This document shows positions 1 to 12,800 of a stretch of DNA of 64,000 nt, one piece after another. Position 1 is the stretch's first letter. Each line of letters begins with the position of its first letter. The stretch is from Cymodocea nodosa (Eukaryota > Streptophyta > Magnoliopsida > Alismatales > Cymodoceaceae). Under the pieces are notes generated by a model. That model was given only the letters and a program-made list of their open reading frames with translations, ran no database searches and was not told the origin of the DNA. Both the position numbers and the translations under genes were made by a program. The DNA lies in assembly GCA_036874045.1 (NCBI GenBank), contig CM072345.1, positions 14,538,001 through 14,602,000 of the forward strand. Reading direction: 5' to 3'.

Positions 1-2591
1 CTGTTGGTTGATGACAGAGTAATGAACCCTTCCGGAGCTTTTTACTACTTCGTTGGGAAATCATATGCAAGTTAATTGAATGCTTTACTGTTGTCAGGGT
101 GAATTAGTCACCGCATTTACTTTACCCGCAAAAGAGACAAGACATCTTCACGGGAGGTCGGCCATTGATTTTATTGGTTGAAAGTATTGGAATTTCGCAC
201 TTCTACTTCTTCTTGTTGACTTTCTCTTGTATTTTCGTTGTAGAGTTGCGTCGTCTTGATTACTTCGATTCTTTCGTTCTTTCTTTTTTAGTATATACTA
301 TTGGCATTGAATTTCCTGTCTGTGTCTTTGGATTGAGAAGATACAGTCTACAGAGGATGGCCCTTGCATTCTGATTGTTGGACCCTGAGTTTACACGTAA
401 TAGTGTTTTTGTGCTCTTTCCACTCTCACTTTTACTTTAGAATCGAAACACCAAGACTTGAAATGCTGTTTGAGTTTCGATATTTATTGATTAATAGACA
501 AACATCAGGAATTGGGTTTCTGTTTGTTGAAGTATCAGTGATTGCAGAATTTTCTTGGTCATTTTAAATGCTGTTGATGCAATGACAACCAGATTTTGGG
601 TTACATCCATATATGACATTTATTGAATTTTTTTGAGCCATGAGACAAATGATAGATCAAGAAGCATTTGATTTTAACTACAAGGTGCACTGCAGCATAC
701 ATCATTCATTTTCAAAAGGAAAATAAAACAATTGGAATGTCACTGTAGTCTTTAACCTTGCACGTCTACTTAAACTTTGTTAATTTAGTTATAAATGGAT
801 AGTCTGAATCGTCATTTGATCAGTTGACAGCTTTATTATCTTCCCATAGTCATCACTCTAAATCCTTACCAGCAGTACAACAGGATATTCTAATCATAGT
901 TGTCACTTGTTAGTTAGTGAATGCAAATCTTGCTCAGAATTTTTGATGATTAGACTTTTTTTCCAATAAGATACTGATTGAAAACATAGGTTGGGTTTGC
1001 TACGGGTTATAAGGAGTTTAGATTATGCATTTAATGAGATGTCTAAAATTGATTTGATTTTATAATACTATAGATATACTGTTAATCTATGTTTAGTTGA
1101 TCTATAGATATACTATTGATTTGATTTTATCATGTTTAGTTGAGATCATGAATATCTGATTATAAGAACAAAAACTCATAATCTAAACCATAATATTATA
1201 AACAAGAAAAAAGTGGATTGTGAGATTTACAGTTAGAAATTATTATGCATAATCTACTTGATTTTCATTATAATCTATCATGTCAATACCACTTGTTTTA
1301 AATTACTATTGCATTACCATAACCCTATAATTTGAGCACCTATAAACTTAAACAAATGGGCCCAAAGAGCTTGAATTATTTCTCTTCTATGACATCATTC
1401 AAGCATATTAGCTTAGTGAACAAATCCAATCTATTTCTTGTCTCTCATTGTAAATGAGTGGACACACTTTCCTTTTTCATGGTCTTCATGGTAAACAACA
1501 CCTTTCATGTATGCTAGAATACAAACGTTGGATTCAATCTTTGATAAACAAAGTAGTTAATTAAAACTTCCGTGTAGGGCCCATATCATTTTATCTGAGG
1601 TATTTTGTAAATATATTTCAAATTATATAATTGGTTTTGAATTAAGGAAGAGTCTTTATTTGTAAGGGTCTCAATCTTTGGAGGACGAGATCATGCTTAT
1701 TTTGTTGCCACATCTACAATTGAGTGGATTACCTGAATAGCTGAGAATCTGAAAATCAAACAGAAGAAGATGCATATTTCATATATCATGCTATTCATAT
1801 TCAAAAACCTGCATAAAGTGTGGGCTAATGGAATGGAGAAATGTCACTATGTAGAGTGTTGTAACTTGCAAACTGAACTTTGCTTTTGTTTTCATGCATT
1901 GGATTTGTGTACTTATAATATAGATTGAACTGGTTGTTTGAGAATGCTGCAAACCGGACCCTATGTTTCTCATAGTTGGCAAGGACAGGCCATTTCTGTA
2001 TGAGTATTAATTATAGTTATGCAATAATAGATGGTTTAGTTATTTGTGTAATAGTATCATATTATGATTTGAGTGTAAGAAAATAAATATTCTAAATAGT
2101 GGTTTCCCTTTTATGTATTTTTTTTACATAATTTGTCTTTGTTTCCAAATGAGATCATAATGTTATTTTGTTCAGGGGATGACACTGCTATTTAAAAATT
2201 AACGCTTAGTCACTAGTACTCTCCATGCCCATGCGTTATGTTCTATTCTATTAAATTCTCGATCCATAGGAAAAATTGTATGTTTTCTTATTTGTTTATA
2301 TCTTTTCTCATTACTTTACATTTAGAACTAGAAAAAATATATTTGGAGGAATTTATTTACAAAATTTTATGCATTTTCCTAGATGAAGCATGATTACGAG
2401 TCCTCATGATTTTTTGTTTAATATATGCAAAGCTCTTTTTTTTGTCATATTCAACAAAAGGCATGGAATAAAGTGCTTTTGCTAAGCAGTGCTGCTGGAC
2501 TGATACTAACCACTGTTTAGTTAGTTGTCATGAAAACAAATCACCTTATATTACTAATATTATTTGCGTGTATTTTGTTTTTTATCAGCAG
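1..2591. other. Upstream region and probable 5'-UTR intron of the Hsp70-like gene
   Basis: No convincing protein-coding gene is seen here; the open frames are short and lack family features. A pyrimidine-rich tract ending in a clear AG acceptor at 2590-2591 sits two bases before the Hsp70-like ATG, so at least the right part is probably an intron in the 5' leader. I could not fix the donor or the first exon. Around 1050-1145 there is a short imperfect direct repeat (a 'ctatagatatact' motif and flanks, twice). Confidence 0.4.
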
Positions 2592-2593
2592 GA

Positions 2594-4318
2594 ATGGCTC
2601 AGGCAGAATATACAGTTGTATATGACAGTGAAACATCCCATGTAGAAAAGCTACAGCCTAGTTTTCCTGAACTTGCAATAGGAATTGATCTTGGAACATC
2701 ACAATGCAGTGTTGCAATATGGAATGGAACACAAGTGGAGTTGCTTAAGAATGCTAGGAACCAAATATTAATGCGTTCCTATGTAATGTTCAAAGATGAG
2801 ATTCCAACTGGTGGTGTGAATGAGGAGCTTGCGCATGCAGAAGAAGAGATATTGTCAGGAAGTGCAATTTTCAATATGAAGCGCTTGATTGGTAGGGTGG
2901 ACACTGATCCCATAGTACATGCCAGCAAGGCCCTTCCTTTCCTTGTCCAAACATTGGATATTGGTGTTAGGCCAGTCATTGCAGCTTTGGTCAACAATGT
3001 CTGGAGATCCACTTCACCTGAAGAAGTTATTGCCATCTTTCTTGTGGAACTGAAGACCATGGCAGAAATCCAACTTAAACGTTCAATACGGAAAGTAGTA
3101 CTTACCATTCCTGTCTCATTTAGTCGGTTTCAGCAAACAAGAATAGAACGTGCTTGTGCAATGGCTGGGTTGCATGTGCTTAGGTTAATGCCAGAACCCA
3201 CTGCTGTGGCTCTCTTATATGCACAGCATCAACAGCAACTGCAATCCAGTGATCTTGCAGGTGGTGAAAGTGAAAAGGTGGCACTCATTTTCAATATGGG
3301 TGCAGGTTTTTGTGATGTTGCCATAACTGCTACAGCAGGGGGTGTTTCTCAGATTAAAGCATTGTTAGGCCGTTGTATTGGTGGTGAAGATCTACTTCAA
3401 AATGTGATGCACCACCTTGTTCCGGGCTTTGATAGTTTCTGCTCAAATCATGATTTGGGCAAGATCAGATCAATTGGTTTGCTTAGAATCTCAACAGAAG
3501 ATGCAATCCAAAAACTATCCTATCAAACTAATGCTACTATCAATGTGGACTTGGGTGGTGGTGTAAAAATATCCAAAACCTTGAGTCGTGCAGAATTTGA
3601 GGCAGTGAACTTGGATGTTTTTGTGCAATGTGAGAACATTGTTACCCAATGCTTGCTTGATGCAAGAGTTACACCTAAAGACATAGATGATGTCATACTT
3701 GTTGGAGGATGCTCAATGATTCCTAAGGTAAAAGACATTGTGTTAAATTTATGCCAAAAGAAAGATTTTTATGGTGAAATAAATTCATTGGAGGCTGCTG
3801 TGTCTGGCGCTGCATTGGAAGGAGCTGTTGCTTCTGGAATCAATAAACCTTCAGGTTCTCTAGACTTGTTAACTATACAGGTAACTCCTTTAAGTATAGG
3901 AATTCAGTCTGACAATGGTAACTTTGTGCCAGTCGTACAAAGGAATACAGCAATACCTGCACGGAAGGACTTGATGTTCACAACAGCACATGACAACCAA
4001 ACAGAGGCACTGATCATTGTTTATGAAGGTGAAGGAAATCTAGTGAAAGATAACCATCTCTTGGGTTATTTCAAGATTACTGGGATCCCTCCAGCACCAA
4101 AAGGATCTGCTGAGATCAGTATATGCATGGACATTAGTGCTTCCAACGTATTGACGGTTCTGGCCATAGCAGTTGATCCAACCACACGTCATGCAATCTG
4201 TCCAATGGAAGTCAGAATGCCAACAGTTGATGATGGACATGGCTGGTGCGCAGTGGCTCTGGACAAGATGTATGGAATGACCCTGGATCTGTCTACCGTC
4301 TCAACCATGCAGCACTGA
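2594..4318 (+). CDS. HSP70-8: Heat shock 70 kDa-like protein, HSP70-8 (Hsp70T-2) type
   Basis: A 574-residue protein coded in one exon. It is an Hsp70-superfamily member close to Arabidopsis HSP70-8, a divergent, short, presumably cytosolic plant type. Visible landmarks are the N-terminal phosphate loop GIDLGTSQCS (about 30-39), NMKRLIGR (94-101) with the conserved Lys, PEPTA (200-204), the altered phosphate-2 loop FNMGAGFCDVA (233-243) and the adenosine motif VGGCSMIPKV (370-379). A short substrate-binding beta region follows, and the protein stops before a helical lid; there is no EEVD tail. Canonical Hsp70s are about 650 residues. I chose the ATG at 2594 because it matches the family N-terminus and lies directly after a splice acceptor; the ten in-frame codons upstream belong to the intron. 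Substitutions in the phosphate-2 loop suggest weak or altered ATPase activity (inference). Confidence 0.93.
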   Translation: MAQAEYTVVYDSETSHVEKLQPSFPELAIGIDLGTSQCSVAIWNGTQVELLKNARNQILMRSYVMFKDEIPTGGVNEELAHAEEEILSGSAIFNMKRLIGRVDTDPIVHASKALPFLVQTLDIGVRPVIAALVNNVWRSTSPEEVIAIFLVELKTMAEIQLKRSIRKVVLTIPVSFSRFQQTRIERACAMAGLHVLRLMPEPTAVALLYAQHQQQLQSSDLAGGESEKVALIFNMGAGFCDVAITATAGGVSQIKALLGRCIGGEDLLQNVMHHLVPGFDSFCSNHDLGKIRSIGLLRISTEDAIQKLSYQTNATINVDLGGGVKISKTLSRAEFEAVNLDVFVQCENIVTQCLLDARVTPKDIDDVILVGGCSMIPKVKDIVLNLCQKKDFYGEINSLEAAVSGAALEGAVASGINKPSGSLDLLTIQVTPLSIGIQSDNGNFVPVVQRNTAIPARKDLMFTTAHDNQTEALIIVYEGEGNLVKDNHLLGYFKITGIPPAPKGSAEISICMDISASNVLTVLAIAVDPTTRHAICPMEVRMPTVDDGHGWCAVALDKMYGMTLDLSTVSTMQH

Positions 4319-6889
4319 ATCAATTAAACCTGGTGTATCACAAAAGCCCAGTTGCTTGTGTTGCCTTGTTCCCTTGTCTCTGTTTGATTAAGTAGATATG
4401 GCTTGACAAATCTTCCCTGGAATTTTAGGAACATTTTGTGTAGTTCCACTGTTCATCCTTGTCTGTTTCATGTACCAAACCAATGGTTTCCTTGAAACTT
4501 TGTCATTCTTGTTTGGTTCTTTTAGGATGCAAACAAATCTTCTCCTTGAAACACTACCTTTTATCCAATTTCATGATCTGAACTTACTTTGTACAATGCT
4601 GTAAGATCTGTTTTAGCAAACTTAGAGATAGTTTTGAAAATGGGATGATACGTAGAAGATAGATTGAAGAAAGACCTCAAGGAATTTTAATTCGAATATG
4701 AGAAGGCCATTAAAAGGTTGAAAGAATTGTTGAACAAGGAAAAACTCTCATTATTGAGAGACAAGTTTCAACAAAAAAATAGGTGATGTGTCTATGTTTT
4801 TTCCTTAAGAAATTGATTCAATGAGTGAACAAATCATTGTGGCCACTTTGGAACCAATTGTGAACATATGGGATGGCACAAGGAGAAGAGGAATCCTTCT
4901 TTTGGATTTACTATGTGATACATTCGTTCCTCTGCAGCAGGACTGGGCAATTGTTGTGATTTATCTTAAATATGCATGATTTTCCCATTAATAATGTTTG
5001 GAAAGTTTGAGGTAAGTTTTTTTGTTAGTAGCCCAAGAATAAATATAGTCCTTGGCTTGGTCTGACAGTTGCTATAGAATTTCAAGTTAGTCATAGTTAA
5101 TCTAGTCCATTTATTAGATCACCTACGCATGCCTTATCTATTTAAGGAAATGCCAGACCCAAGTTGAAAAATATCAGGGGTAACAGCATCTTGAAAGTTG
5201 AGAAACTTAGCATGGTCAAAGCTTACGACCAATTAGAATGAGATTTTCTCTTTGCTTCCCAGGCAAAATTTCATTCCTCTTTCCCATCTAGCCAAGAACT
5301 TATAATATCTCTTTGAGAAATCAATATTTCCTGTTAGAACTGGTAGCAACCTTTAAGAAAATTGATGGCCAAATCTTTGTACATATTGGTTAGGGAATTG
5401 AAGTTAGATGCTTCTCTAAGGGCCTTTTCTTGGATCCCATAAATTTAGAGATGGGAAAAGGGCATTTCAAAGCATCCAGTTTCAGGCAATTCCTTTTTCT
5501 GGTTCCATTTGTTAGGGTTAAGTCCCTTCCTGCTTAACAAAAAAGCTAAAACAGCAAAGACTCCTTCCTTTTTGCCGTGTTCATCCTCTGTCTTCTGTAA
5601 CATGCTAAAAGCAGGTAATTGGTCCCTTGTATCTTCCAAAGAAACAAAAATGCCAAAACTTCAAATTCACTGCCAATATCTTAGATGTCTTTTCCCAAAG
5701 TTTCATAAATCAAACGTATCTTAATAAAAATGGTAGAAGGTTGTTTTTCTCATTGTCTATTCCATCAGACCTAGATATCTGTTCAATATTGTGTTGCTGT
5801 CAAAAGCCATTGTTGTTTCCAAAAATGATTCTCCCGTACAGGAGTGACATGCTTCAGGGATATATGGAGTTGCTACACTCGACTCCTACATTTCCACTTT
5901 CTTGTCTCAGGGTGTCTCCAGCAAATAGCAAATTAGTTTGTAGATTTTAATTTTTCCATCCATAGATATAATATTTTTCCCAGATTCAGACATGTCTCAC
6001 TCAAATGACACAAATATTAAATACCCTTCGTTCTAGAAAGTAATATACAATGATCCGGAAGGGGAAATTTGGTGTTTGATCTCTTATTTAAGTTTGAAAA
6101 ACTGAATCCATTTCTTCATCTATTCCTACATGTAATTTTAAATCTCTTTGCAATATCTTTTTTGATATCATAATAAAAATATTTGCATTATTCTCTTATC
6201 CATTAATTTTTGGTCTGATTTATTAATCATCTTCTTTTCCTTTCATGTGTATATTCAAATCTTGAACGTGATCAGAAGATTGAATTTAATAATGTTCTTT
6301 TTTAGGTAACTTCTCTCTTGCTTCATCTTTACAACACCCACCCACCTACACAGAGACTGATGAGAAAAGGTGATGAAGCCGATAGGCTCTGAGTCACTCT
6401 GGTCTTTTGTGCTGGGCCTCTACGTACGTGGGGCCTAACAAAAGAAAAACTTATTTGGTCCTTCCCCAATGCAAGGCTGTTCTCTTGCACTCAGGTTAAA
6501 TGTTCATCTATACTATACTATTAAGATAACAGGAGAGTCACAGACCAGATGGATATTTAGTTAAGAACTTTCACATATGTTCGTCTAAATTCAACGCAAC
6601 TATTTAGGATTACGGGTACAGGAGTAAAGGTCGATTGCCTTATCTATTGTTGGATATAATCTAAATTATATAGATAAGCTGTTTTCTGCTTTGAATTCTG
6701 ATGAAAATTATGAATATCGCTTATTAAACAATTGAACTGTTGTACTTGTTAGTAAAAGTCAATGTTGATGTGGGCTATAATTCCAGCAGAACTGCATTGT
6801 TGGACTATTTGCATGTGAGTTTTAAGGCCCTGATTGAATAAAGAGAGACAGGATATGAAATGATGACTTTTTTTCTTTATATTTGTGGT
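4319..6889. other. 3' flank and intergenic region without a recognisable gene
   Basis: The first few hundred bases are presumably the Hsp70-like 3' UTR. The rest is AT-rich sequence with short chance reading frames on both strands. I see no splice-consistent exons, RNA genes or clear transposon ends. Confidence 0.5.
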
Positions 6890-7480
6890 ATGTTTGTCTA
6901 AATTTAAACTTAATGTATGCCTTCAAAATTACAGACTATTCGTTGCATACTTTTTTTTCTTCAGAAAGTTAGGACTATTTGCGTCGGTCATATACCCATT
7001 TTTCTTGTCTAAGATTATTGGTGAGTTGGTGTCTTCAAAGTTCCTTTTTTCTTGAAAAGTTAGGACTATTTATATTGGTCATATACCCATTTCTCTTGCT
7101 TAAGATTATTAGTGAGTCGATGTCTTCAAAGTTCAAGGACTATTCATTGTATATCTTTTTCTTTTTCAAAAAGTTAGGACCATTTGTGCTAGCTAGTCAT
7201 ATATCCATTTTTCTTGCTTAAGATTATTTGTGGGTTGGTATTTTCAAAACTCTCAAACTATATGTTTCATACTTTTTTTTTTTCAGAAAGTTAGGACTAT
7301 TGGTGTTGGTCATATGTCCATTTTTCTTGTCTAAGATTACTGGTGGGTCAATGTCTTCGAAGTTCATGTATTATTCATTATATCTTTGTTTCTTCTTCTC
7401 CGTAAAGTTAGAACTATCTGTGTTGGTCATTGATTTATCTCTTGTTGAACTGCATCGGTTGGTTGAATGTCCTCAAGTTG
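6890..7480. repeat. Degenerate tandem repeat, about 5 copies of a 91-117 bp unit
   Basis: The core 'gttaggactatttg' followed by 'ggtcatatacccatttttctt' split over the unit recurs at about 6968, 7059, 7173, 7290 and 7407, giving periods of 91, 114, 117 and 117. Each copy also carries a T-rich tract, a 'taagattattggtgggt' stretch and a 'gtcttcaaagttca' stretch. Copies differ by substitutions and small indels. The unit contains no consistent reading frame. Confidence 0.85.
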
Positions 7481-9809
7481 GTTAGGAATCTTGATCTACA
7501 AATCAACAAAAGATAGGAGTCGACCAGATTCCCTGTAGTTTTGAAGTTAGACGAATATACTGGGTGGAGGTAGATCATATTTTTGGATTTAAGAAAGTGT
7601 TTTATAACATTGTATTTACAATGGTATTTATAATGGATGATAATAAGCAAAGGTAGAGTCACGATGATACATGGATGACAACTTAGCATCCATATGATAA
7701 CTATGTCAACCACAGATGCCAACTATATCACACAAGAGCAGGATTCTATGTTCGATGGCATAATGGGTCATCACCAAAAGAGTGAAGCAGAATGATATAA
7801 TCATTTGGTGAGTGTTTGTGTGAAAAGAATTCCATAAGAAGGCAAATGGTGGAAAAGGATTTCTCATCGCCGCTGTCGTATACCGTATATAAAGAGGTAC
7901 TCACAAAATCATTTCCCCCCCCCTCCTCCCTGCTTCCCTTGCGAAATCATCCAAAACTGAACCCTCCCATCTGCTCTTCCAGTTTGCTCGCAACCTTCTC
8001 TCATCCACTTGCAACCTTCCTGTGGCCTTTTCCCATCTGCTTACAACCTCCTCCGGTCCGCTTGCTTGCACTCACCTCTTCTTGTTTGCTGGCGCTCGCC
8101 TCTTCCTATCTGCTTGTGCCGTCGTCCTCCCGTCTGTGAGCGATTGCCTCTTTTCACCATTTTCAGGTGTACAAATAGATCTTTAGATTAAATAGAGAAG
8201 TCCAGGTGGTGGTGACTAATTAATTGGTTTATGTAGCCGGATGACGAGTTGGACCCGTTAAAATCTTGGTAGGTCGGTCTTCGAAGATTAAAAAACTGCG
8301 GCCCTCTGTTGCCCACCAATGATATGCAAGCATTGTGTTACGTCCTCTATATAATCTCAGGTACATGGACTAGTTTATTATACCATGCTCATCATTTCTG
8401 GTATCATATTCATTCTTCTTCCACCGAAATCTCAATCCTTCCTTACGCCAGGAGTGTCACCTGACCAAACTCGACTGGGAGGTTTGAGCTGGGAACTGGG
8501 AAGAACCGGTGTGTGGTCTTCATCTCTGCCTTTTTTTTTTCTACATTGCCTTGCTTGATTCACTTCACTGGCTGAAGGAAGAGGAAACGTCGATTTTCTG
8601 GCGATATCTATCACCAGAATGAGTTGCTGGTGATTTTCTCCGGAAAGGTTAGTCGGAATGACGGACTTCCCGTCCAACTTCGGGGAGAACGAATCATGGG
8701 ACACATCAAAGCTGGGTCACATATAAGTAGCTAAAACCTCACTAAAGAACCTGACGGGAATAACGTCCATATTGATCAGTCGGAAGAATCAGATCATGTT
8801 TTATTGTCGTCTTAAAGTCTTTGACCGTTCGAAGAGCATATATGCTGATCAACATTTGACGATTGAGCTAATGCAGCAAGACATGCAACTAAAGCATGAT
8901 AATCAAAATCTATAAATCACATTATGAGTCCCTAGACAAAGATAGCCATTGATTTGAGCATATCGAAATGTACTCCACGCCTAATGATCTTCCAGCTTTG
9001 AAGATTTTATTCACCCACTTATATGAAACAGAACCCGGACGAAGAAAAAAAAGCCAGATGGCGGCAAATTCTGCAAATGGAAAAATGGATGTTTAAAATC
9101 TGAAAACGTGATCTTGAGGACACATTAATCTGCTGAAATTTAGTCTATTAGCAGTTGTTTAAACATAGCATGTACAACAAAAAGTTGTCTTCCTTCCATC
9201 TCTCCCTATCCAAATATGACAAGTTACAGTTGATTTAGAAAAGATAATGAAGCTAATTTTCCGAGAGCAAGGCCTGTGAATTGCTAATTATGGGAAGCAG
9301 CACAGATAGAAAAGTGATAACCAAATCCTAAACATTCAAAACATGAACCATGCTCAACACCAGCCCAACTCAATCGATATAATAAGGGTTTCCAATTCTT
9401 TTACGTTCTAGAAAATCAGACAAAATATGCAAAAACAAAGGGACAAGCCAGGGAGGAGGAAGGGGAGAGGATTGAGGAAGCAAAATCACTATTTCGTAAG
9501 GACCATGAGTGTAGAAAATAGGACAAGCAGCTGCTAAGAGGAACTGCAAGTTAGGAAATGCATTCTTTATTACTGTAACTTCTGTAAGTAAAATAGTCAA
9601 AACAAATCTATGCTTTACCACTGTCTTAAGTAGCCGAAAAGGTTGTGCAACTCAAGGAGGAACTTGTTTAGAAACATTGCAGAATACAATATCAGAAACA
9701 GCATGTTACACATTTGAGCAGGAATTACTAGTGATCAAAGAGATACGCAAAAGCAGAACTTGTACCGTATGTAGGTCTAGGTCGATGTGCATAACACAGT
9801 ACTTACTTT
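7481..9809. other. Intergenic segment, partly retrotransposon-like; 3' flank of the SurE gene
   Basis: Between about 7840 and 8720 the base composition changes: a TATA-like 'gtatataaagag' (7885-7896), a run of CT-rich imperfect repeats (7915-8135), then GC-richer sequence. This resembles the LTR and leader of a Ty3-type element, but I found no paired LTR, primer-binding site or reverse transcriptase, so this is only a suggestion. From about 8900 to 9809 lies the 3' flank of the minus-strand SurE gene. Confidence 0.3.
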
Positions 9810-12800
9810 CTACAAGGAAGATAGGCGTTGCAACCAATTAGTGTAGTAGGTTCCATTTTCTGGTATCGTACTGGAAAGAGCACTAAGAGGCGTGATTGTT
9901 ACCTGTAGTAAATTGATGCAACGTAAATTATAAATGAGATTGCTAGTAGAAAAGACTTTTCATGATCCAACAAAATAACACTTACATAGCCTTCTTTCAG
10001 AGACATTAAGTCAGTGTCATCCGATTCTCTTTCTTCCTCCTCTTCTTCTTTAGTTTTGCACCTAATCTTCAGGGATGCAGAGAAGTATTCATTAAGTTTT
10101 AACTACATAATAAATCCACACTGCATTTATTTGGTACCATCCAGTGTGCCTATAAAGGCAGACTAGAAGAATTATGAAAAAAAATTCAGGCACACAATAT
10201 GTTCCTGTGTAAATGCTGTAGCCCAGTCGTTTCACATAAAAAGGAAATGTATATCATATGCAACTCGGATTCAGCAGAAGCAAGCAAAAAAAACTACTCA
10301 GCCTACAAGGAGTCTGCTGGGGTTTTCCAGGACGTGGATGCTGACAAATGACAATGTGTCTTTAACAACTGGCATATAGATTTAAGATGGTAGTAATATT
10401 GACATCAACATCTAAGTGCAAACAAGTTGAGAAAAGATTCTAAGGTAATTTTTGTATGTTAATCTCACCTTAGGTGATCAAGAATTAGATGGTGAAATCT
10501 AAAAGGAAAAAAGAAAATGATATTAAAAAATAACTTGTTAAAAGGAGCATGGAAATTAAATAGAGAGGTAAATAAACTTTGAAATGAAATGATTCCTTTT
10601 ATTAAAAAGATTGTTAAGGAAATTAAAGGAAAATCTTGTAGAATAGCTCCACTAGATAAAGCAAATTGGTGATGAAATGAAGATATACAAAAGATAATAA
10701 AAGAAAAGAAAAAATGCTATAAAATCTATTATAAACGTAGAAATGAGAAACTTAGCAAAGTATAAGTTAGCAAAAACGAATGTTAAAAAAATTGTTAGTG
10801 AAATTAAAAATCAACTCCATAAGAAATTATTAGTATTATAAGTGGCATACATAAAAGAGTAGTTATTAGTGTTAAAAAGAAGAAGCTAAAGAATTTCCAA
10901 CAAATATAGATTTATACCAAGCATTCTCAATAAGTTCATACTTGTTTGTCTTAATTATGGATAAAATAATTAAGAAAATTTAAGAAAAAATATCTTAGTG
11001 TATGTTATTTATTGATGACATAATTTTGATTGATGAAAGTAAAGTACAAATTAGTTTTAAATTCAAATTATGGAGAGACACTTTAAAATTTAAAGGATTT
11101 AAATTGAGTAGGTCAAAACTAAATATATGGAGTATAGGATTAACGAAAACAAAAATAATGATGGAGAAATTTAAGTGATTTGATTACATACTTAGGAGAC
11201 CAAAAATGTACAAATTAGAAAACAAGAATTAATTAGTATAAAAGAAACTAAAAGTAGATAAAGACCTAAAATTACTTGGTAGTAATTATGAGAAAAGATT
11301 TAAATTTATGTAATTGAATTAAATATTTGATCATAAATAGAAATATATGGAAGAAAATGATTTATGTAGCTAACCTCAAATAGTGAGATTATTGCATGGG
11401 TTATTATTGTATTCTCACCTTAAGTGATAAATTTTAAGCCTAGTTAAAATGGTATTTCTCTACTGAGAAAAAAAAACAACTCAAAATAAAACTAGAAATT
11501 TCCATCATGAAAATTTGTTATATTCTTTGTACTTTATACTAGTATCAAATGTTGATGTGTATCCCAAAATTTTGGGCAGACATGACTTACTTTTAGTTTA
11601 ATGACATGACATTGATGGGAAAATTTTCTAAACAAATGTAATTTTTTTATTGTTTGCACTGACATGATACATTTTATTGACATGAGCCCTATTTTCAATT
11701 TACCAAAATTTAACATGAAATGGGCATTAAAAACCTTGATCACACATCCATGACGTTACAAATCATTCTTTGTTTGGCATGCAGAGAATTTTATGTTCTT
11801 TAGTTTGCTTCTGGAAAGTTGTGTTGCCAATCTTATCCTACAGCCTGTTTATCTGTATGAGTAGTAATGTGCTGAACTTGTAAATTGCAACAGCAAACAA
11901 GAATCATCCAAGCATCTTTTGAACATTAATGTTTGAATACACGTGAAAGACAGAAAATCAGGTTATAGAGCAACAAAAATGAAAGATAAAAGGCCTTACA
12001 ATATGACAGGTGCACAGGCGAAAAGGCAACAACAAAGATCTATAAAAGGAACGTAAAGATGGATAAAACTAGATATGTCCCAACAAATGGCAAAATACAA
12101 CTGAAAACCACAGTCTATGGTTGAAGAAACCTCTTGATGTAGATTCTTGGAAACTTTTGAAAGGAACAAAATTGGATCATTGAATGATATTAGCAAAAAG
12201 AATTGATCATACTCCAAAAACTAGTGGAACTAATGGCATAAAAAGGTTCTCTACTTTTGGTAATATGCATTCCTATGAAATTTCTTTGAAACAATGTGCC
12301 AATGACATGCTACGCAGGGATTAACAGGAATTCAGTTTTCCAATTTATTCTTGTCCAGGAGTAATGCCAGTAATAAATTCATAAGGTAATTATAAGTAAA
12401 AAGTTGTCACGGAGCCACATCTGAACAAGTGAATGAAAATAACAGAAGAAAAAAAACTAAAATTTAGCAATTCAAAAACACAACTAAAGCACTATTATGG
12501 ATTAGTAAATCTCTCAAAAAACACGTCCATGTTGCAATTGATCTAGTAACATAAAAATAATTAAAAATAACAACAACAATTCAAGTCATAATATCATTAT
12601 ATGGGGTTGACCATATAAATTCTCTTCTTCTAAGTATTTCTATCTATGATCAAATCTTCAATTAATTTACATCAATTCAAATTTTTTTATAATTCCTAAC
12701 CAAGTAGTTTTAAGTTTGTCTCTACTTCTTTTAATTTCTTCTAAATTAATTAATTTTCTTTTCTTAACTAATGCATTCTTTGGTCTCTTAAGAATATAAT

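Noticed and set aside
5445-5950. Overlapping open frames on both strands near 5.5-5.9 kb
   Set aside because: Short, without family motifs, codon bias or splice context; treated as chance.
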